DNA from: Streptomyces hokutonensis
GTDB taxonomy: Bacteria > Actinomycetota > Actinomycetes > Streptomycetales > Streptomycetaceae
Length of the DNA stretch: 64,000 bases
Reading direction: 5' to 3'
Assembly: GCF_000376565.1 (NCBI RefSeq)
Contig: NZ_BARG01000031.1
Span: forward strand, 294,195 to 358,194
In this document: positions 23,860 through 32,853 of the stretch, piece after piece
Numbering within the stretch: the first letter of the stretch is position 1
Layout of the letters: every line of letters begins with the position of its first letter
Made by a program: the position numbers and the translations under genes
Notes under the pieces: generated by a model
Told to the model about the DNA's origin: nothing
Database searches by the model: none
What the model saw: the letters and a program-made list of their open reading frames with translations, nothing else

Positions 23860-23949
23860 GGCTAGATGTGCGACAAGCCTTCCCGCGCGGGGTCCGGAAC
23901 GGGGTCCCTCGCACGGGAAGTCGGCATCGCCCATGCCGTCAGCGGCAGG

Positions 23950-24918
23950 TCAGCGCAGCCCGAAGCGCTCCGACCAGTCCGCGATCTCCCCGGCCGTCGC
24001 GTTGCCCCCGCACACCACCAGCCCGAGCCGCGCGCCGTCGCCGACCCGGTCGAGGACCTGCCGGGCGGCGGGCAGCAGACAGCCCGCGGCCGGCTCGGTC
24101 CACACCTTGCCGTGCTCGGCGAGGTCGAGACAGCCCCGTACGGCGTCCTGGTCGGAGACGGTCAACACCTCGGTGACCAGGGCCGACACATGGTCGTACG
24201 TCAGCTGCGACACGGCCGGCGCGCTGAGCGTGGTCACGATCGAGGACGGCGCGACCGGCACCGGGCCGCCGGCCGCGAGCGCTGCGGACATGGCCTCGGC
24301 GCCCTCGGTCTCCACACCCCAGACCCGGATCCCGGGCCGCCGCGCGTGCAGGGCGGCGGCGACCCCGGCGATCAGTCCACCGCCGCCGATGCTGACCAGG
24401 ACGTCGGTGAGTTCACCGGCGTCCTCCGCGAACTCCAGCCCCACGGTGCCCTGTCCGGCGATCACCACCGGGTCGTCGAACGGGTGGACGAGGGTCAGTC
24501 CCTCGTCCCGCAACCGGTTCACCAGCGCGAACGCGCTCGGCATGTCGTCGGTCAGCCGCAGCGACGCGCCCGCCGCCTCCACCAGCGCCACGGACCGCGC
24601 CGGCGCCGAACGCGGCATCACCACCGTGGCCTTCACGTCCAGCGCCGCCGCCATGACCGCGAGCGCGATCCCGTGGTTGCCGCCGCTGACCGCCACCACC
24701 CCGGCCGCCAACTCCTCCTCGCCGAGCGAGAGCAGCTTGGCCGTGGCACCGCGCGCCTTGAAGGAACCCGTGCGCTGCAACAGCTCCAGCTTCGTCGTGA
24801 CCGGGACACCGAGCAGCTCCGAGAGGCCCGGACTCTCCACGGTCGGGGTGCGTACGACGTGTCCGGCGATCCGCTCGGCGGCGGCTTCGATGTCCGAGAT
24901 GCCGATCAAGGCAGTCAT
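23950..24918 (-). CDS. PLP-dependent threonine/serine dehydratase-like enzyme
   Basis: A 322-aa fold-type II PLP enzyme. The Schiff-base lysine lies in RTGSFKARGA, the substrate Asn loop in VSGGNHGIALA, and the phosphate-binding glycine loop reads SIGGGGLIAGVA. These match catabolic threonine dehydratases and serine racemases, which deaminate the amino acid to a 2-keto acid. There is no C-terminal ACT domain, so feedback control by isoleucine is not expected. GGAAGG abuts ATG 24918 closely. It follows the polyprenyl synthetase gene by 74 bp on the same strand; a functional link is unclear. Confidence 0.87.
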   Translation of the reverse strand: MTALIGISDIEAAAERIAGHVVRTPTVESPGLSELLGVPVTTKLELLQRTGSFKARGATAKLLSLGEEELAAGVVAVSGGNHGIALAVMAAALDVKATVVMPRSAPARSVALVEAAGASLRLTDDMPSAFALVNRLRDEGLTLVHPFDDPVVIAGQGTVGLEFAEDAGELTDVLVSIGGGGLIAGVAAALHARRPGIRVWGVETEGAEAMSAALAAGGPVPVAPSSIVTTLSAPAVSQLTYDHVSALVTEVLTVSDQDAVRGCLDLAEHGKVWTEPAAGCLLPAARQVLDRVGDGARLGLVVCGGNATAGEIADWSERFGLR

Positions 24919-24992
24919 CCTTCCGGCTCGGGGACAGGTGCCCCGCGCCGCCTCCGACCCTGACTCGGGAGGGACCCGCAGGTCAACACGAT

Positions 24993-26021
24993 TCAGAGCT
25001 CGCGGCGCACCAGGAACTCCAGCAGGGACTGCAGCTCGTCCACCGGCCCGGCCGCCAGGGGAACACCGGCGAGAGCCGTCTCCGCGGCGGCGATGTGCCG
25101 GCGGGCCTCCGCCAGCGTCGCCGTACGGCCACCGGCCTCCTCGATCAGCCCGGCGGTCACGACGGGTTCGGCACCCGATTCCAGCAGTGTGGCGAGGTAC
25201 CGGGCGCCGGGGGCGGAGAGCGCGGTCAGCACCGGGAAGGTCTTCTTGCGCTCCCGCAGATCGCCGTGCACGGGCTTGCCGGTCACGGCCGGGTCGCCCC
25301 AGATCCCCAGGACGTCGTCGACCAGCTGGAAGGCGATGCCCAGATGCCGTCCCGCCCGGTCCAGCGCGGCGACCGTCGCGGGGGGCGCCCCGCCGAGTAC
25401 GGCACCGAGCGCGGCCGAACAACCCAGCAGCGCACCGGTCTTGCCCTCGGCCATCGCCCGGTACTCGTCGGGACGCACCCGCTGTGGACCCGTCCAGGGG
25501 CGTGCCGCGAACAGCAGGTCGTCCGCCTGTCCGTGCACCAGGTCGCCGAGCGCCGTGGACAGCAGGCGCAAACCGTCCGCGCCGTCCGGGACTGCGGCGA
25601 GCGTCTCCACGGCCAGCGCGAACAGGGCGTCGCCCGCGAGAACGGCCGGTCCCGTGCCGTATGCCTTCCACACCGTGCGGCGGCGGCGCCGGGTCTCGTC
25701 GCCGTCCATGATGTCGTCGTGCAGCAGTGAGAAGGTGTGCACCAGCTCCACTGCCACGGCGGCGGCGATCCCGGCCCGCCCGGGCGCACCGGCGGCTTCC
25801 GCGCCGAGGACGGCGAGGGCCTGCCGCAGGCCCTTGCCGCCCGGCGCGACGACGGGCGTACCGCCCACCTCGCACCAGCCGAACGAGTAGGCCGCCATCT
25901 CGCCCAGCCACGGATGCAGCCGCCCGACCGCCTCCTTCAGCGCGGGGTGCACCAACTCGCGACAGCGGTCGAGGACTTGGGGTGCGGTCGGTGCCGCTAC
26001 GACCGAGGGGAGCGCCGTCAC
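24993..26021 (-). CDS. Polyprenyl synthetase (trans-isoprenyl diphosphate synthase)
   Basis: A 342-aa head-to-tail prenyltransferase. The first Asp-rich motif is LLHDDIMDGDETRR and the second QLVDDVLGIWGD; GGKGLRQAL near residue 62 replaces the usual GGKRxRP. It elongates an allylic diphosphate with isopentenyl diphosphate; chain length cannot be read safely. GTG 26021 overlaps the stop of the TPR gene (GTGA), so the two are translationally coupled. No terpene cyclase or quinone gene is adjacent, leaving the product orphan within this window. Confidence 0.88.
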   Translation of the reverse strand: MTALPSVVAAPTAPQVLDRCRELVHPALKEAVGRLHPWLGEMAAYSFGWCEVGGTPVVAPGGKGLRQALAVLGAEAAGAPGRAGIAAAVAVELVHTFSLLHDDIMDGDETRRRRRTVWKAYGTGPAVLAGDALFALAVETLAAVPDGADGLRLLSTALGDLVHGQADDLLFAARPWTGPQRVRPDEYRAMAEGKTGALLGCSAALGAVLGGAPPATVAALDRAGRHLGIAFQLVDDVLGIWGDPAVTGKPVHGDLRERKKTFPVLTALSAPGARYLATLLESGAEPVVTAGLIEEAGGRTATLAEARRHIAAAETALAGVPLAAGPVDELQSLLEFLVRREL

Positions 26022-27058
26022 CGTGCGACCTCCACCGTGATGCCCAGCTCGTCCTGCGCCCGGGCCACCATCTCGCGCGCGTGCCGCAGCCCTATGGCCT
26101 CCAACACCCGTGCCAGGTCAGCCAGTTCGGCCGCCGTCTCGGCACTGTCGCGGCCCAGGCGGGCCAGTGACTTGGCCAGGCCGAGCCGTGAGAGTGCCTC
26201 GCCGCGCGGTTCGCTCATCGCGCGGAACTCGCCGAGCGCCTGCTCGTAGAGGTCCCGCGCCTCGGCGTAACGCCCGGCGCGGTACAGGACGTTGCCGCGC
26301 ATCTTGTGGTTGTACGCGAGCGCGCTGGACAGATTCATGGCACGACAGCTCTCCTCGGCCTCGGACAGCAGGCCGAGTGCCCGCTCGGGGTCCCGGTCAC
26401 GCACCGAGACGATGTCGGCGAGTCCGCGCAGCGCCCAGGCGTGCCCGCGCCGGTCGTCGGCTCCCGCCGCGATCGCGGCCGCCTCCTCGAACATCGCGTA
26501 CGCCGTGTCGTAGGAACCCCTGTTGCGATGGATCTGTGCGATGCCCTCCAGCGCCCACACCGTGTGCCGGGCCTCGCCGCGCTTGCGGGCCTCGGCCAGC
26601 AACTGTTCGTGCAGCCGCGCCACGGCCTCGTAGTCGCCCTGGATGCGGCCGGTCTCGGCGAGCCCCGCCAGTGAGTATCCCCGTACGACGATGTCGCCGC
26701 CGCGCTCGCCGAGTTCGGCCGCGAGCCCGAGCAGCCGCCGGGCCAGCGGGAAGGCGCCGCGCTGGCGGGCCAGGGTGCCGCCGCTCCACAGGGCCCAGGC
26801 CATCGCGGCCGTGTCCCCGGCCTCGCGGGCCGCGCGGTAACTCGCCTTCCACGCCCCGTCGGCCTCCCGAACCTGCCCGAGCCGCCGGTGCGCCTCGGCG
26901 ACCGCGAGCCCCGAGCGGGCCGCCTCGCCGCGCTGCCCCGAGCGCTCGGCCGCCGCCAACTGCTCGGTGCCGGCGGCCAGTACGTCGACCAGAGAGGAGT
27001 TCACGGACAGGGTGGTGAGGGCGCCCTGGTACTCCGGAGCGAATGCCTTGCCGTACAT
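26018..27058 (-). CDS. Tetratricopeptide-repeat protein
   Basis: A 346-aa soluble protein built of TPR-like helical pairs: AEAHRRLGQVREADGAWKAS, RLLGLAAELGERGG, VWALEGIAQIHRNRGSYDTA, AYNHKMRGNVLYRAGRYAEA. No enzyme or DNA-binding domain is evident. ATG 27058 is chosen because GAAAGG is close upstream; an upstream GTG would give a short unlikely lead. It precedes and overlaps the polyprenyl synthetase gene, suggesting a scaffold or partner for that enzyme. TATACAC/GTGTATA repeats lie directly upstream. Confidence 0.75.
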   Translation of the reverse strand: MYGKAFAPEYQGALTTLSVNSSLVDVLAAGTEQLAAAERSGQRGEAARSGLAVAEAHRRLGQVREADGAWKASYRAAREAGDTAAMAWALWSGGTLARQRGAFPLARRLLGLAAELGERGGDIVVRGYSLAGLAETGRIQGDYEAVARLHEQLLAEARKRGEARHTVWALEGIAQIHRNRGSYDTAYAMFEEAAAIAAGADDRRGHAWALRGLADIVSVRDRDPERALGLLSEAEESCRAMNLSSALAYNHKMRGNVLYRAGRYAEARDLYEQALGEFRAMSEPRGEALSRLGLAKSLARLGRDSAETAAELADLARVLEAIGLRHAREMVARAQDELGITVEVAR

Positions 27059-27075
27059 CGATGCCTTTCGGTCCG

Positions 27076-27118
27076 TATACACCACATGTAGACACTGTGT
27101 GTATACATGGCGTGTATA
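27076..27118. promoter_or_regulatory. Cluster of TATACAC/GTGTATA half-sites
   Basis: TATACAC (27076-27082), GTGTATA (27099-27105) and GTGTATA (27112-27118) lie just before the TPR gene in an AT-rich patch. The first two form an inverted repeat and the last two a direct repeat 13 bp apart. A regulator binding site is likely; GntR-type proteins often use TGTATACA-like sites, but none is encoded nearby. Confidence 0.55.
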
Positions 27119-27133
27119 GAGCGTCGAAAATCA

Positions 27134-27156
27134 GCCCTGGCCGTGGGGGCCAGGGC
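27134..27156 (-). terminator. Intrinsic terminator of the AIM24 gene
   Basis: GCCCTGGCC (27134-27142) pairs perfectly with GGCCAGGGC (27148-27156) across a 5-nt loop. On the minus strand the stem is followed by TGATTTTC, a short U-run. It lies downstream of the AIM24 stop. Confidence 0.65.
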
Positions 27157-27232
27157 GTCATCTGCTGTTGCGGATCAAGACGTCGACGCGGTCGGCGAGG
27201 TTGCCTGTGCGGCGCAGATCACTCGCCGGACC

Positions 27233-27910
27233 TCAGTGCTGCTGCGCCTTCTGCGGAGTCACCTCGCTGGGCCGTACGACGACGAACCCCTCGCCCTGGA
27301 GCATGAGTTGGACGGCCTCGCCCGAGCCGCCCCGCAGCATCGACCCGATGGACTGCGAACGGTGCAGCGAGGTCTGGAGGTTGGCCGACCAGCCGACCAC
27401 CGCGTCCGTGTCGACGAACACCGGGTACTGCGGCGAGACGGGTATGACCAGCGGGTTGCCCTCGCAGACCAGACCCAGCCTGCCCTGCCCGGTGAAGACG
27501 CTGTTGAACAGGCCGCCGCCCGCGATGCCGGACCCCTTCACCGTCTTGATCGCGTACGACAACGAGGCGTCGAAACACAGGACGTTGCGGCCGTTGACGG
27601 TGAACTCGTCGCCGGGGTCGATCTCGACCACGAAGCAGTTCTGCGCCTCGTGCGCGAACCATGCCTCTCCCTGGCCGCGCACCGCCATCAGCGGCAGGCC
27701 CTCACCGGTGACCGCGCGCTTGAGCATGCCGCCCACGCCCTGGCCCTTGCGCTCGAACTGGAGGTTGCCGCGGTAGGCGATCATCGCCCCCTGGCGGGCG
27801 AGCATCTCGCCGTTGACCGCGTACTTGATGCACTTGGCATTCTCCACGGTCATGCCCGGCGCGGTGGCCGGCTGCACCATGTGCTCACTGGAAAACAGAT
27901 CACCCTTCAT
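27233..27910 (-). CDS. AIM24 family protein
   Basis: A 225-aa beta-rich protein of the AIM24 family: AVNGEMLARQGAMIAYRGNL, GQGEAWFAHEAQNCFVVEID, GDEFTVNGRNVLCFD, GQGRLGLVCEGNPLVI and VGWSANLQTSL. Bacterial members are often near stress genes such as TerD types, and here the next upstream gene encodes a TerD-CAP fusion. No catalytic residues are known, and it has no signal peptide, so it is probably cytoplasmic. A clear terminator follows. Confidence 0.85.
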   Translation of the reverse strand: MKGDLFSSEHMVQPATAPGMTVENAKCIKYAVNGEMLARQGAMIAYRGNLQFERKGQGVGGMLKRAVTGEGLPLMAVRGQGEAWFAHEAQNCFVVEIDPGDEFTVNGRNVLCFDASLSYAIKTVKGSGIAGGGLFNSVFTGQGRLGLVCEGNPLVIPVSPQYPVFVDTDAVVGWSANLQTSLHRSQSIGSMLRGGSGEAVQLMLQGEGFVVVRPSEVTPQKAQQH

Positions 27911-27976
27911 GCGGGCATCCTGGCCCGGAAGATCTCATTCCGCCAAGATCGTGGAGGGGTTGACCCTGCCGTGTGG

Positions 27977-29299
27977 TCAGGCGCCGAAGAGTTGCGTCCA
28001 GTACGTCCCCATCTGTCCACCGCCCGCGAAGCCGATGCCTATGTGGGTGAAGTCCGGCTTGAGGATGTTGGCGCGATGGCCGGGGCTGTTCATCCAGCCC
28101 TCCACGACCTCGGCGGGGGAGCGCTGACCGCACGCGATGTTCTCGCCGATCGTGCGCCTGCGCGAGCCCGCGGCGGCGGCCCGGTCCCAGGGCTGGGAGC
28201 CGTCGGGGGAGGTGTGCGAATAGAAGGCCCGGGCCACCATGTCCGTGCTGTGCGCCTGCGCGGCGGCGGCGAGCAGCGGGTCCACGGCGAGGGGCCGCAG
28301 CCCGGCCCCGGCCCGCTCCGCGTTGGTCAGCTCCACGACCTTGTCCGCCGTCCCGGCCAGATTGCGTTCGGTGAGCGGCCTCGCCCACAGCGCCGTCCAG
28401 TAGATGTCGCCCGAGCGGGGATCGACGGCCTGGGCGAGGCCCGCGTGCGTGAAGACGCGTTCGAGCAGTGTCCGGCGGGCCTGCTCGGTGCGGAGGCAGT
28501 AGTCGACGAACTCGGCGGGGGTGCGCGGACCGGAGACCAGGTGCTCGCCGACGGTGAGATAGGCGTACCCGGTACGGATCACCCGCTGGTACACGGAGGT
28601 GCCGTCCCGGCTCTCCGTGCCGAGGTGCCCGGCGGCGGCCATGTCGGTGACGTGGGCCTGCGCGGCCGAGGCGAGCCGTGGGTCGAACGTGACGGGCGGT
28701 GAACCGGCTTGGGCGCGGGACGAGTTGACGAGGGCGAGGAAGCCGGTCGGGTCGGGCACCGGGGAGTTGGGGGAGCCCCCACCTCGTGCGGCGCCGACAG
28801 GGGTGGGAGCGGGAGCCGTGTCCTCGACGATGTCCACGCCGAAGTCCCGTGCGATGCCCGCGAGTCCGTCGGCGTACCCCTGTCCCAGTGCGCGCAGCTT
28901 CCAGCCCGTGCCGCGTCGGTAGAGCTCGGCGAGGAGCAGGACGGTCTCCCGCTGGGGGCGGGCCGGGGTGAAGCGGGCGAGCGGACGGCTGCCCGCGTCC
29001 GCGACATGGAGGGTGGGTACGGGCAGCCGGCCCAGCGGTGTGCCGGGGTCGGCGGGGCTGACGACGACGGTGACCCGGGCGGCGCCGGCGCGGAGCCGGG
29101 CCGGGTCGACGGTCAGGGTGTCTCCCTGGAGGCGGGCTCCGGTCACGGTCGGCTGGTTGTAGAACACGAAGTCCGCGTCACCGCCGACCTTGCCGCTCTC
29201 GTCCGTGATCAACGCCGACACGTCGAACGGGCCGGGCACCCGCAAGGTCATGGCACCGCCCGGTAGGGGCAGATTGCCGCCCGGCACCAGCTCGTTCAT
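27977..29299 (-). CDS. TerD domain fused to two CAP/SCP domains
   Basis: A 440-aa protein. Residues 1-150 follow the TerD stress family: LVPGGNLPLPGGAMTLRVPG, GKVGGDADFVFYNQP, LLAELYRRGTGWKLRALGQG and a C-terminal FGVDI. A Pro/Gly linker (about 157-180) leads to a first CAP/SCP domain (FLALVNSSRAQAG to about 305), which is degenerate, and a second complete one (VVELTNAERAGAGLRPL, FYSHTSPDGSQPWDRA, GENIACGQRSPAEVVEGWMN, PGHRANIL). No signal peptide is visible although CAP domains are normally extracellular. TerD domains bind calcium in tellurite/stress systems. The fusion may link stress sensing to an envelope function. Confidence 0.85.
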   Translation of the reverse strand: MNELVPGGNLPLPGGAMTLRVPGPFDVSALITDESGKVGGDADFVFYNQPTVTGARLQGDTLTVDPARLRAGAARVTVVVSPADPGTPLGRLPVPTLHVADAGSRPLARFTPARPQRETVLLLAELYRRGTGWKLRALGQGYADGLAGIARDFGVDIVEDTAPAPTPVGAARGGGSPNSPVPDPTGFLALVNSSRAQAGSPPVTFDPRLASAAQAHVTDMAAAGHLGTESRDGTSVYQRVIRTGYAYLTVGEHLVSGPRTPAEFVDYCLRTEQARRTLLERVFTHAGLAQAVDPRSGDIYWTALWARPLTERNLAGTADKVVELTNAERAGAGLRPLAVDPLLAAAAQAHSTDMVARAFYSHTSPDGSQPWDRAAAAGSRRRTIGENIACGQRSPAEVVEGWMNSPGHRANILKPDFTHIGIGFAGGGQMGTYWTQLFGA

Positions 29300-29394
29300 G
29301 GCACCGCCCTCGCTGTTCGTGCCCGGGGAAGTGCCCGGTGGGGGAGTTCGTCCTCCACTCAACGTCCCGTCACGGCAGGAGGGTTCCCGCAGGG

Positions 29395-29437
29395 CGCGGT
29401 GGGTGCCGGTGCGCGAGGCCGCCCGGCACCCACCGCG
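29395..29437 (-). terminator. Terminator of the serine hydrolase gene
   Basis: A perfect 15-bp inverted repeat (CGCGGTGGGTGCCGG 29395-29409 with its complement 29423-29437, 13-nt loop) begins 8 bp past the stop of the serine hydrolase gene. Confidence 0.75.
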
Positions 29438-29445
29438 CGGCGCGT

Positions 29446-30705
29446 TCAGTCCCGGGCGATCTCCGGCGCGATGTCCTCGTAGGCCGTGTGCCGTTCGGTG
29501 ACGTACGACCCCCGGCCGGTCAGCGGTGAACCCTCGAGCGTCCTCGTGCGCTTGCCGCAGAACGCGGACTCCAGGGTGCCCGCCAGCGTGTTCAGCACCG
29601 TGCCGTTGTTGGAGGTGTTGGCCAGCGCGGTGAGACTGCGGCGGCCGTCCTTCGAGGTGAAGGAGTAGGTGTAGAAACCCTGGACCGCGCCCGTGTGGCC
29701 GTACACGGAGACACCGCAGGACAGATCGCGCCGCCGCAGCCCGAGGCCGTAGCGCGTCGTGCTGTTGACCGGAGTCCACCGCTCCATCTGTGCGAGCGCG
29801 GCGGCGGAGGTGAGCCTGCCGGAGAGGAGGGCGGAGAAGAAGGTGTTCAGGTCGTGGGTGGTGGAGATGAGCGCGCCCGCGCTCTGCGCCCAGGACACCG
29901 TCTGGTCGGTCGCGTCTACCGGTTTCGCGCCCGCGCGGTCCTGGGTGAGGTAGCCGCGGGCGTGGCGGCCCGGGATCTTCGTGTCCGGGTGGACGTAGAG
30001 GGTGTCGCGCAGCTTGAGCGGCTTGATGATGCGGTCGCGGTACGCGGTTCCCACGGAGTGGCCGGTCAGCTTCTCGATGAGCATCCCGGCGACCACGAAG
30101 TTGGTGTTCGAGTACGAGTAGGCGGCGCCCGGCGCGTTGGTGCGCGGATGCTTCAGGGACAGCCGCACCAACTGCCGGTAGGTGAAGACCTTGTCGCGTA
30201 CGGCCTCGAAGCCGGAGACCGAGCTGGCGAACATGGAGTTGGTGTAGTCGTACAGACCGCTGCGGTGGCTCAGCAGATGGCGCACGGTGATCCGCTTGTC
30301 GGGGAGCAGGCCGGGCAGATAGCGGTCGACCGAGGCGTCCAGGTCGAGCTTGTGCGCATCGACGAGTTGGAGCAGGACGACGGCGGAGAACGACTTGGTG
30401 ACGCTGCCGATGCGGAAGCGGTCGGCGTTGTCGATGGCCCGGCGTGTCGTGCGGTCGCCGATGCCCGCGGCGGCCGTGCGGACGGTTCCGCGGTCGTCGA
30501 TCCGGGCGATCGCCCCGGGTGCGCCCTGTGTCGTCAGGGTGCGCAGCACGGCACGCAGGCCCGCCATGTCGGGGGCCGGAAGCGCGGCCGTGCTGCCGGC
30601 TCTCGTGGTGTCCGACCCGTGGGTCGCGGCATGCGCCGGTACCGCTGTGAGCGTCAGCAGTGCCGCTGCCGACGCAGTGGCCCTGAGCACCGTTCTTGAG
30701 ACCAT
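29446..30705 (-). CDS. Secreted serine hydrolase (class C beta-lactamase / DD-peptidase family)
   Basis: A 419-aa precursor with a Sec signal peptide (VLRATASAAALLTLTAVPAH). The nucleophile motif S-x-x-K is SVTKS, preceded by FRIGSV; the second motif Y-x-N is YSNTN in AAYSYSNTNFVVAG; and HTGAVQGFYT supplies the third. The order fits D-alanyl-D-alanine carboxypeptidases and related esterases such as the Streptomyces R61 enzyme. Activity could be peptidoglycan trimming or esterase. GGGAGAG precedes ATG 30705. It is divergent from the M4 protease gene and ends in a strong hairpin. Confidence 0.88.
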   Translation of the reverse strand: MVSRTVLRATASAAALLTLTAVPAHAATHGSDTTRAGSTAALPAPDMAGLRAVLRTLTTQGAPGAIARIDDRGTVRTAAAGIGDRTTRRAIDNADRFRIGSVTKSFSAVVLLQLVDAHKLDLDASVDRYLPGLLPDKRITVRHLLSHRSGLYDYTNSMFASSVSGFEAVRDKVFTYRQLVRLSLKHPRTNAPGAAYSYSNTNFVVAGMLIEKLTGHSVGTAYRDRIIKPLKLRDTLYVHPDTKIPGRHARGYLTQDRAGAKPVDATDQTVSWAQSAGALISTTHDLNTFFSALLSGRLTSAAALAQMERWTPVNSTTRYGLGLRRRDLSCGVSVYGHTGAVQGFYTYSFTSKDGRRSLTALANTSNNGTVLNTLAGTLESAFCGKRTRTLEGSPLTGRGSYVTERHTAYEDIAPEIARD

Positions 30706-31008
30706 CCGGTTCTCTCCCGTTTCTCTTGTGTGCGAGATCGGTCACAGTCGCGCGAGGCAACCTTCTCGCGGCCCGTCACATCTCCACAGCTGACGCACAG
30801 TTGGTCACTCGCTGATCACTGGGCGACGCGGATTTGCAAAGTATTGCCGTGAAAGTCACGAAAACCGTTCATTTCGGCTTTACATGCACATGACTGATCC
30901 ATAAGGGTTTCGCCTCGGGGCCCGACCAGCCCCCTGGGCGCTCTCAACCGCGCCCGGTCTCAAGGCGGTTGGCGATCCCAACCGTCTCGAAGCGAGGAGC
31001 CCTCACTC
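30706..31008. promoter_or_regulatory. 303-bp divergent intergenic region
   Basis: This gap separates the serine hydrolase and the M4 protease genes. The centre (about 30835-30910) is AT-richer and probably holds the promoters; TTTACA and CATAAG occur there but with poor spacing. A 7-bp hairpin (CGGTTGG 30966-30972, CCAACCG 30978-30984) lies in the protease leader just before its GAGGAG. I see no coding sequence. Confidence 0.45.
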
Positions 31009-32805
31009 ATGCGTGGACCCCACATACGCGGCCTGGCCGTCGCCGTCGCCGTGACGACAGCCGCCACGGGGCTGGCCGGAACGGCGTTCGCGGGACCGGC
31101 CACGGGGACGGACCGCGCGGTGGCGGCCACCGGCACGACCGCCGCGTCCGTCGTCACCGCCGCGCGTGCTGCCGCCTTCGCGCACGCGACGGCGACCGGA
31201 GTCGTCCCCGGCGACGGACTCCGGGCCAAGGACGTGATGATCGACCCCGAGGGCGCACGCCATGTCCGGTTCATCCGCACGCACCGGGGCATGCCGGTCC
31301 TCGGCGGCGACCTCGTCGTCCACCTGTCCCGCCAACTGGCCTACACCGGCGTCACCAGGGCGGCCGACCACAGCGTCGAACCCGCCACCACCCGCCCCGA
31401 ACTGACTGCGGCGGAGGCCGAGACGAAGGCGGCCGCGGTCACCAAGGGCGACGCGGGCACCGCCCACCTCGTGGTCGACGCCCGCGACGGCCGGGCCGCC
31501 CTCGCCTACCAGGTTCCCGTCAGCGACAGCGACACCACCGAGGCCACCGGCACCCGCACCGTCGTCATCGACGCCGTGACGGGCAAGGTCCGCAGCAACA
31601 CCCCCGACAGCGACGAGTTCCTCTCACCCGAACTGCTCGACACCCTGCGCGAGCGCGGCGAGACCCTGAACCCCGCCACCGGCACCGCCACCCGGGCGAC
31701 CGCGCTCACCGCGGCCGGCGCGGCCCGCGCGGCCCACTACCCGGTCACCGCCTCGGGCACCGGCACCTCCCTCTTCGTCGGCAAGGTGCCGCTGACCACC
31801 ACCCAGACGGCACGCACCAGTTACCTCCTCAAGGACCCCACCCGCTGGGGCACCGAGACCCGCGACGCCAAGGGGCAGGAACTGGAGAGCTTCGCGCGCG
31901 GCAAGGCGTTCACCAGCACCACCGACAAGTGGGGCAACGGCACCGTCTCGCATCGCGACAGCGCCGCCGTCGACGCCCAGTACGGCATCACCAAGACCCT
32001 CGACTTCTACAAGAAGACCTTCGGCCGCAAGGGCATAGCCAACGACGGCAAGGCCGCCCGCGGCATGGTCCACTTCGGCAAGAAGGTGGCCAACGCCTTC
32101 TGGGACTCGACCTGCGACTGCATGCTCTACGGCGACGGTGACGGCGACATGTTCAAGAAGCCGCTCGTCGTCCTCGACGTCACGGGGCACGAGCTGACCC
32201 ACGGAGTCGTGGACGCCACCGCCGAGCTGGAGCCGACCCGCGTCGACGCGGACGGCAACCAGTACGGCGAGGCGGGCTCCCTGAACGAGTCCCTCGCGGA
32301 CATCTTCGGCTCCAACGTCGAGTTCAGCGCCAACAACGCGAAGAACCCGCCGAACTACCTCATCGGCGAGAAGCTCGGCCTCGCCCAGAAGTTCCTGCGC
32401 CGCCTCGACCACCCCTCCCTCGACAAGCTCGAAGGCACCATCGACTACTGGTCACCGCAGACCTACGACGCCGAGGTGCACGCCGGTTCCGGTGTCTCCT
32501 CGCACGCGTACTACCTGCTCGCCGAAGGCAGCGGACGCAAGACGATCGGCGGCTTCGCCTACGACTCGCCCACCTACGACGGGTCGACCGTCACCGGCAT
32601 CGGCCGCGCCAAGGCCACGGCGATCTTCTACCGCGCGCTGACCCGCTACATGGTGTCCACCACCGACTTCCACGACGCGCGCCTTGCCATGCTGAAGGCG
32701 GCGGCGGACCTCTACGGCGCGAACAGCACGGCGTACCAGACCGTCGACCAGGCCTGGGCCGCCGTGAACGTAACGGTCGCCAACACCCCCGCGGCCAGGC
32801 GCTGA
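31009..32805 (+). CDS. Secreted thermolysin-like metalloprotease (M4)
   Basis: A 598-aa pre-pro-enzyme. A signal peptide (cleavage near TAFA) is followed by a propeptide with FTP and PepSY-like stretches (VRFIRTHRGMPVLGGDLVVH, then AYQVPVSDSD). The catalytic domain has the zinc motif H394-E-L-T-H398 and E427 in GSLNESLADIFG, plus the catalytic His region SGVSSHAYYLLAEG. The C-terminus is the all-helical subdomain. Such proteases are exported zymogens that degrade extracellular protein. GAGGAG precedes ATG 31009. A large hairpin follows the stop. Confidence 0.93.
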   Translation: MRGPHIRGLAVAVAVTTAATGLAGTAFAGPATGTDRAVAATGTTAASVVTAARAAAFAHATATGVVPGDGLRAKDVMIDPEGARHVRFIRTHRGMPVLGGDLVVHLSRQLAYTGVTRAADHSVEPATTRPELTAAEAETKAAAVTKGDAGTAHLVVDARDGRAALAYQVPVSDSDTTEATGTRTVVIDAVTGKVRSNTPDSDEFLSPELLDTLRERGETLNPATGTATRATALTAAGAARAAHYPVTASGTGTSLFVGKVPLTTTQTARTSYLLKDPTRWGTETRDAKGQELESFARGKAFTSTTDKWGNGTVSHRDSAAVDAQYGITKTLDFYKKTFGRKGIANDGKAARGMVHFGKKVANAFWDSTCDCMLYGDGDGDMFKKPLVVLDVTGHELTHGVVDATAELEPTRVDADGNQYGEAGSLNESLADIFGSNVEFSANNAKNPPNYLIGEKLGLAQKFLRRLDHPSLDKLEGTIDYWSPQTYDAEVHAGSGVSSHAYYLLAEGSGRKTIGGFAYDSPTYDGSTVTGIGRAKATAIFYRALTRYMVSTTDFHDARLAMLKAAADLYGANSTAYQTVDQAWAAVNVTVANTPAARR

Positions 32806-32809
32806 TGAC

Positions 32810-32846
32810 CCTCCGGGTGTCCCGCCACGAGCGGGGCACCCGGAGG
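32810..32846. terminator. Strong bidirectional terminator
   Basis: A 16-bp stem with one G-U pair joins CCTCCGGGTG-T-CCCGC (32810-32825) to GCGGG-G-CACCCGGAGG (32831-32846) across a 5-nt loop. It lies 4 bp after the protease stop and 7 bp from the convergent stop at 32854. Confidence 0.85.
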
Positions 32847-32853
32847 TCCGGCC

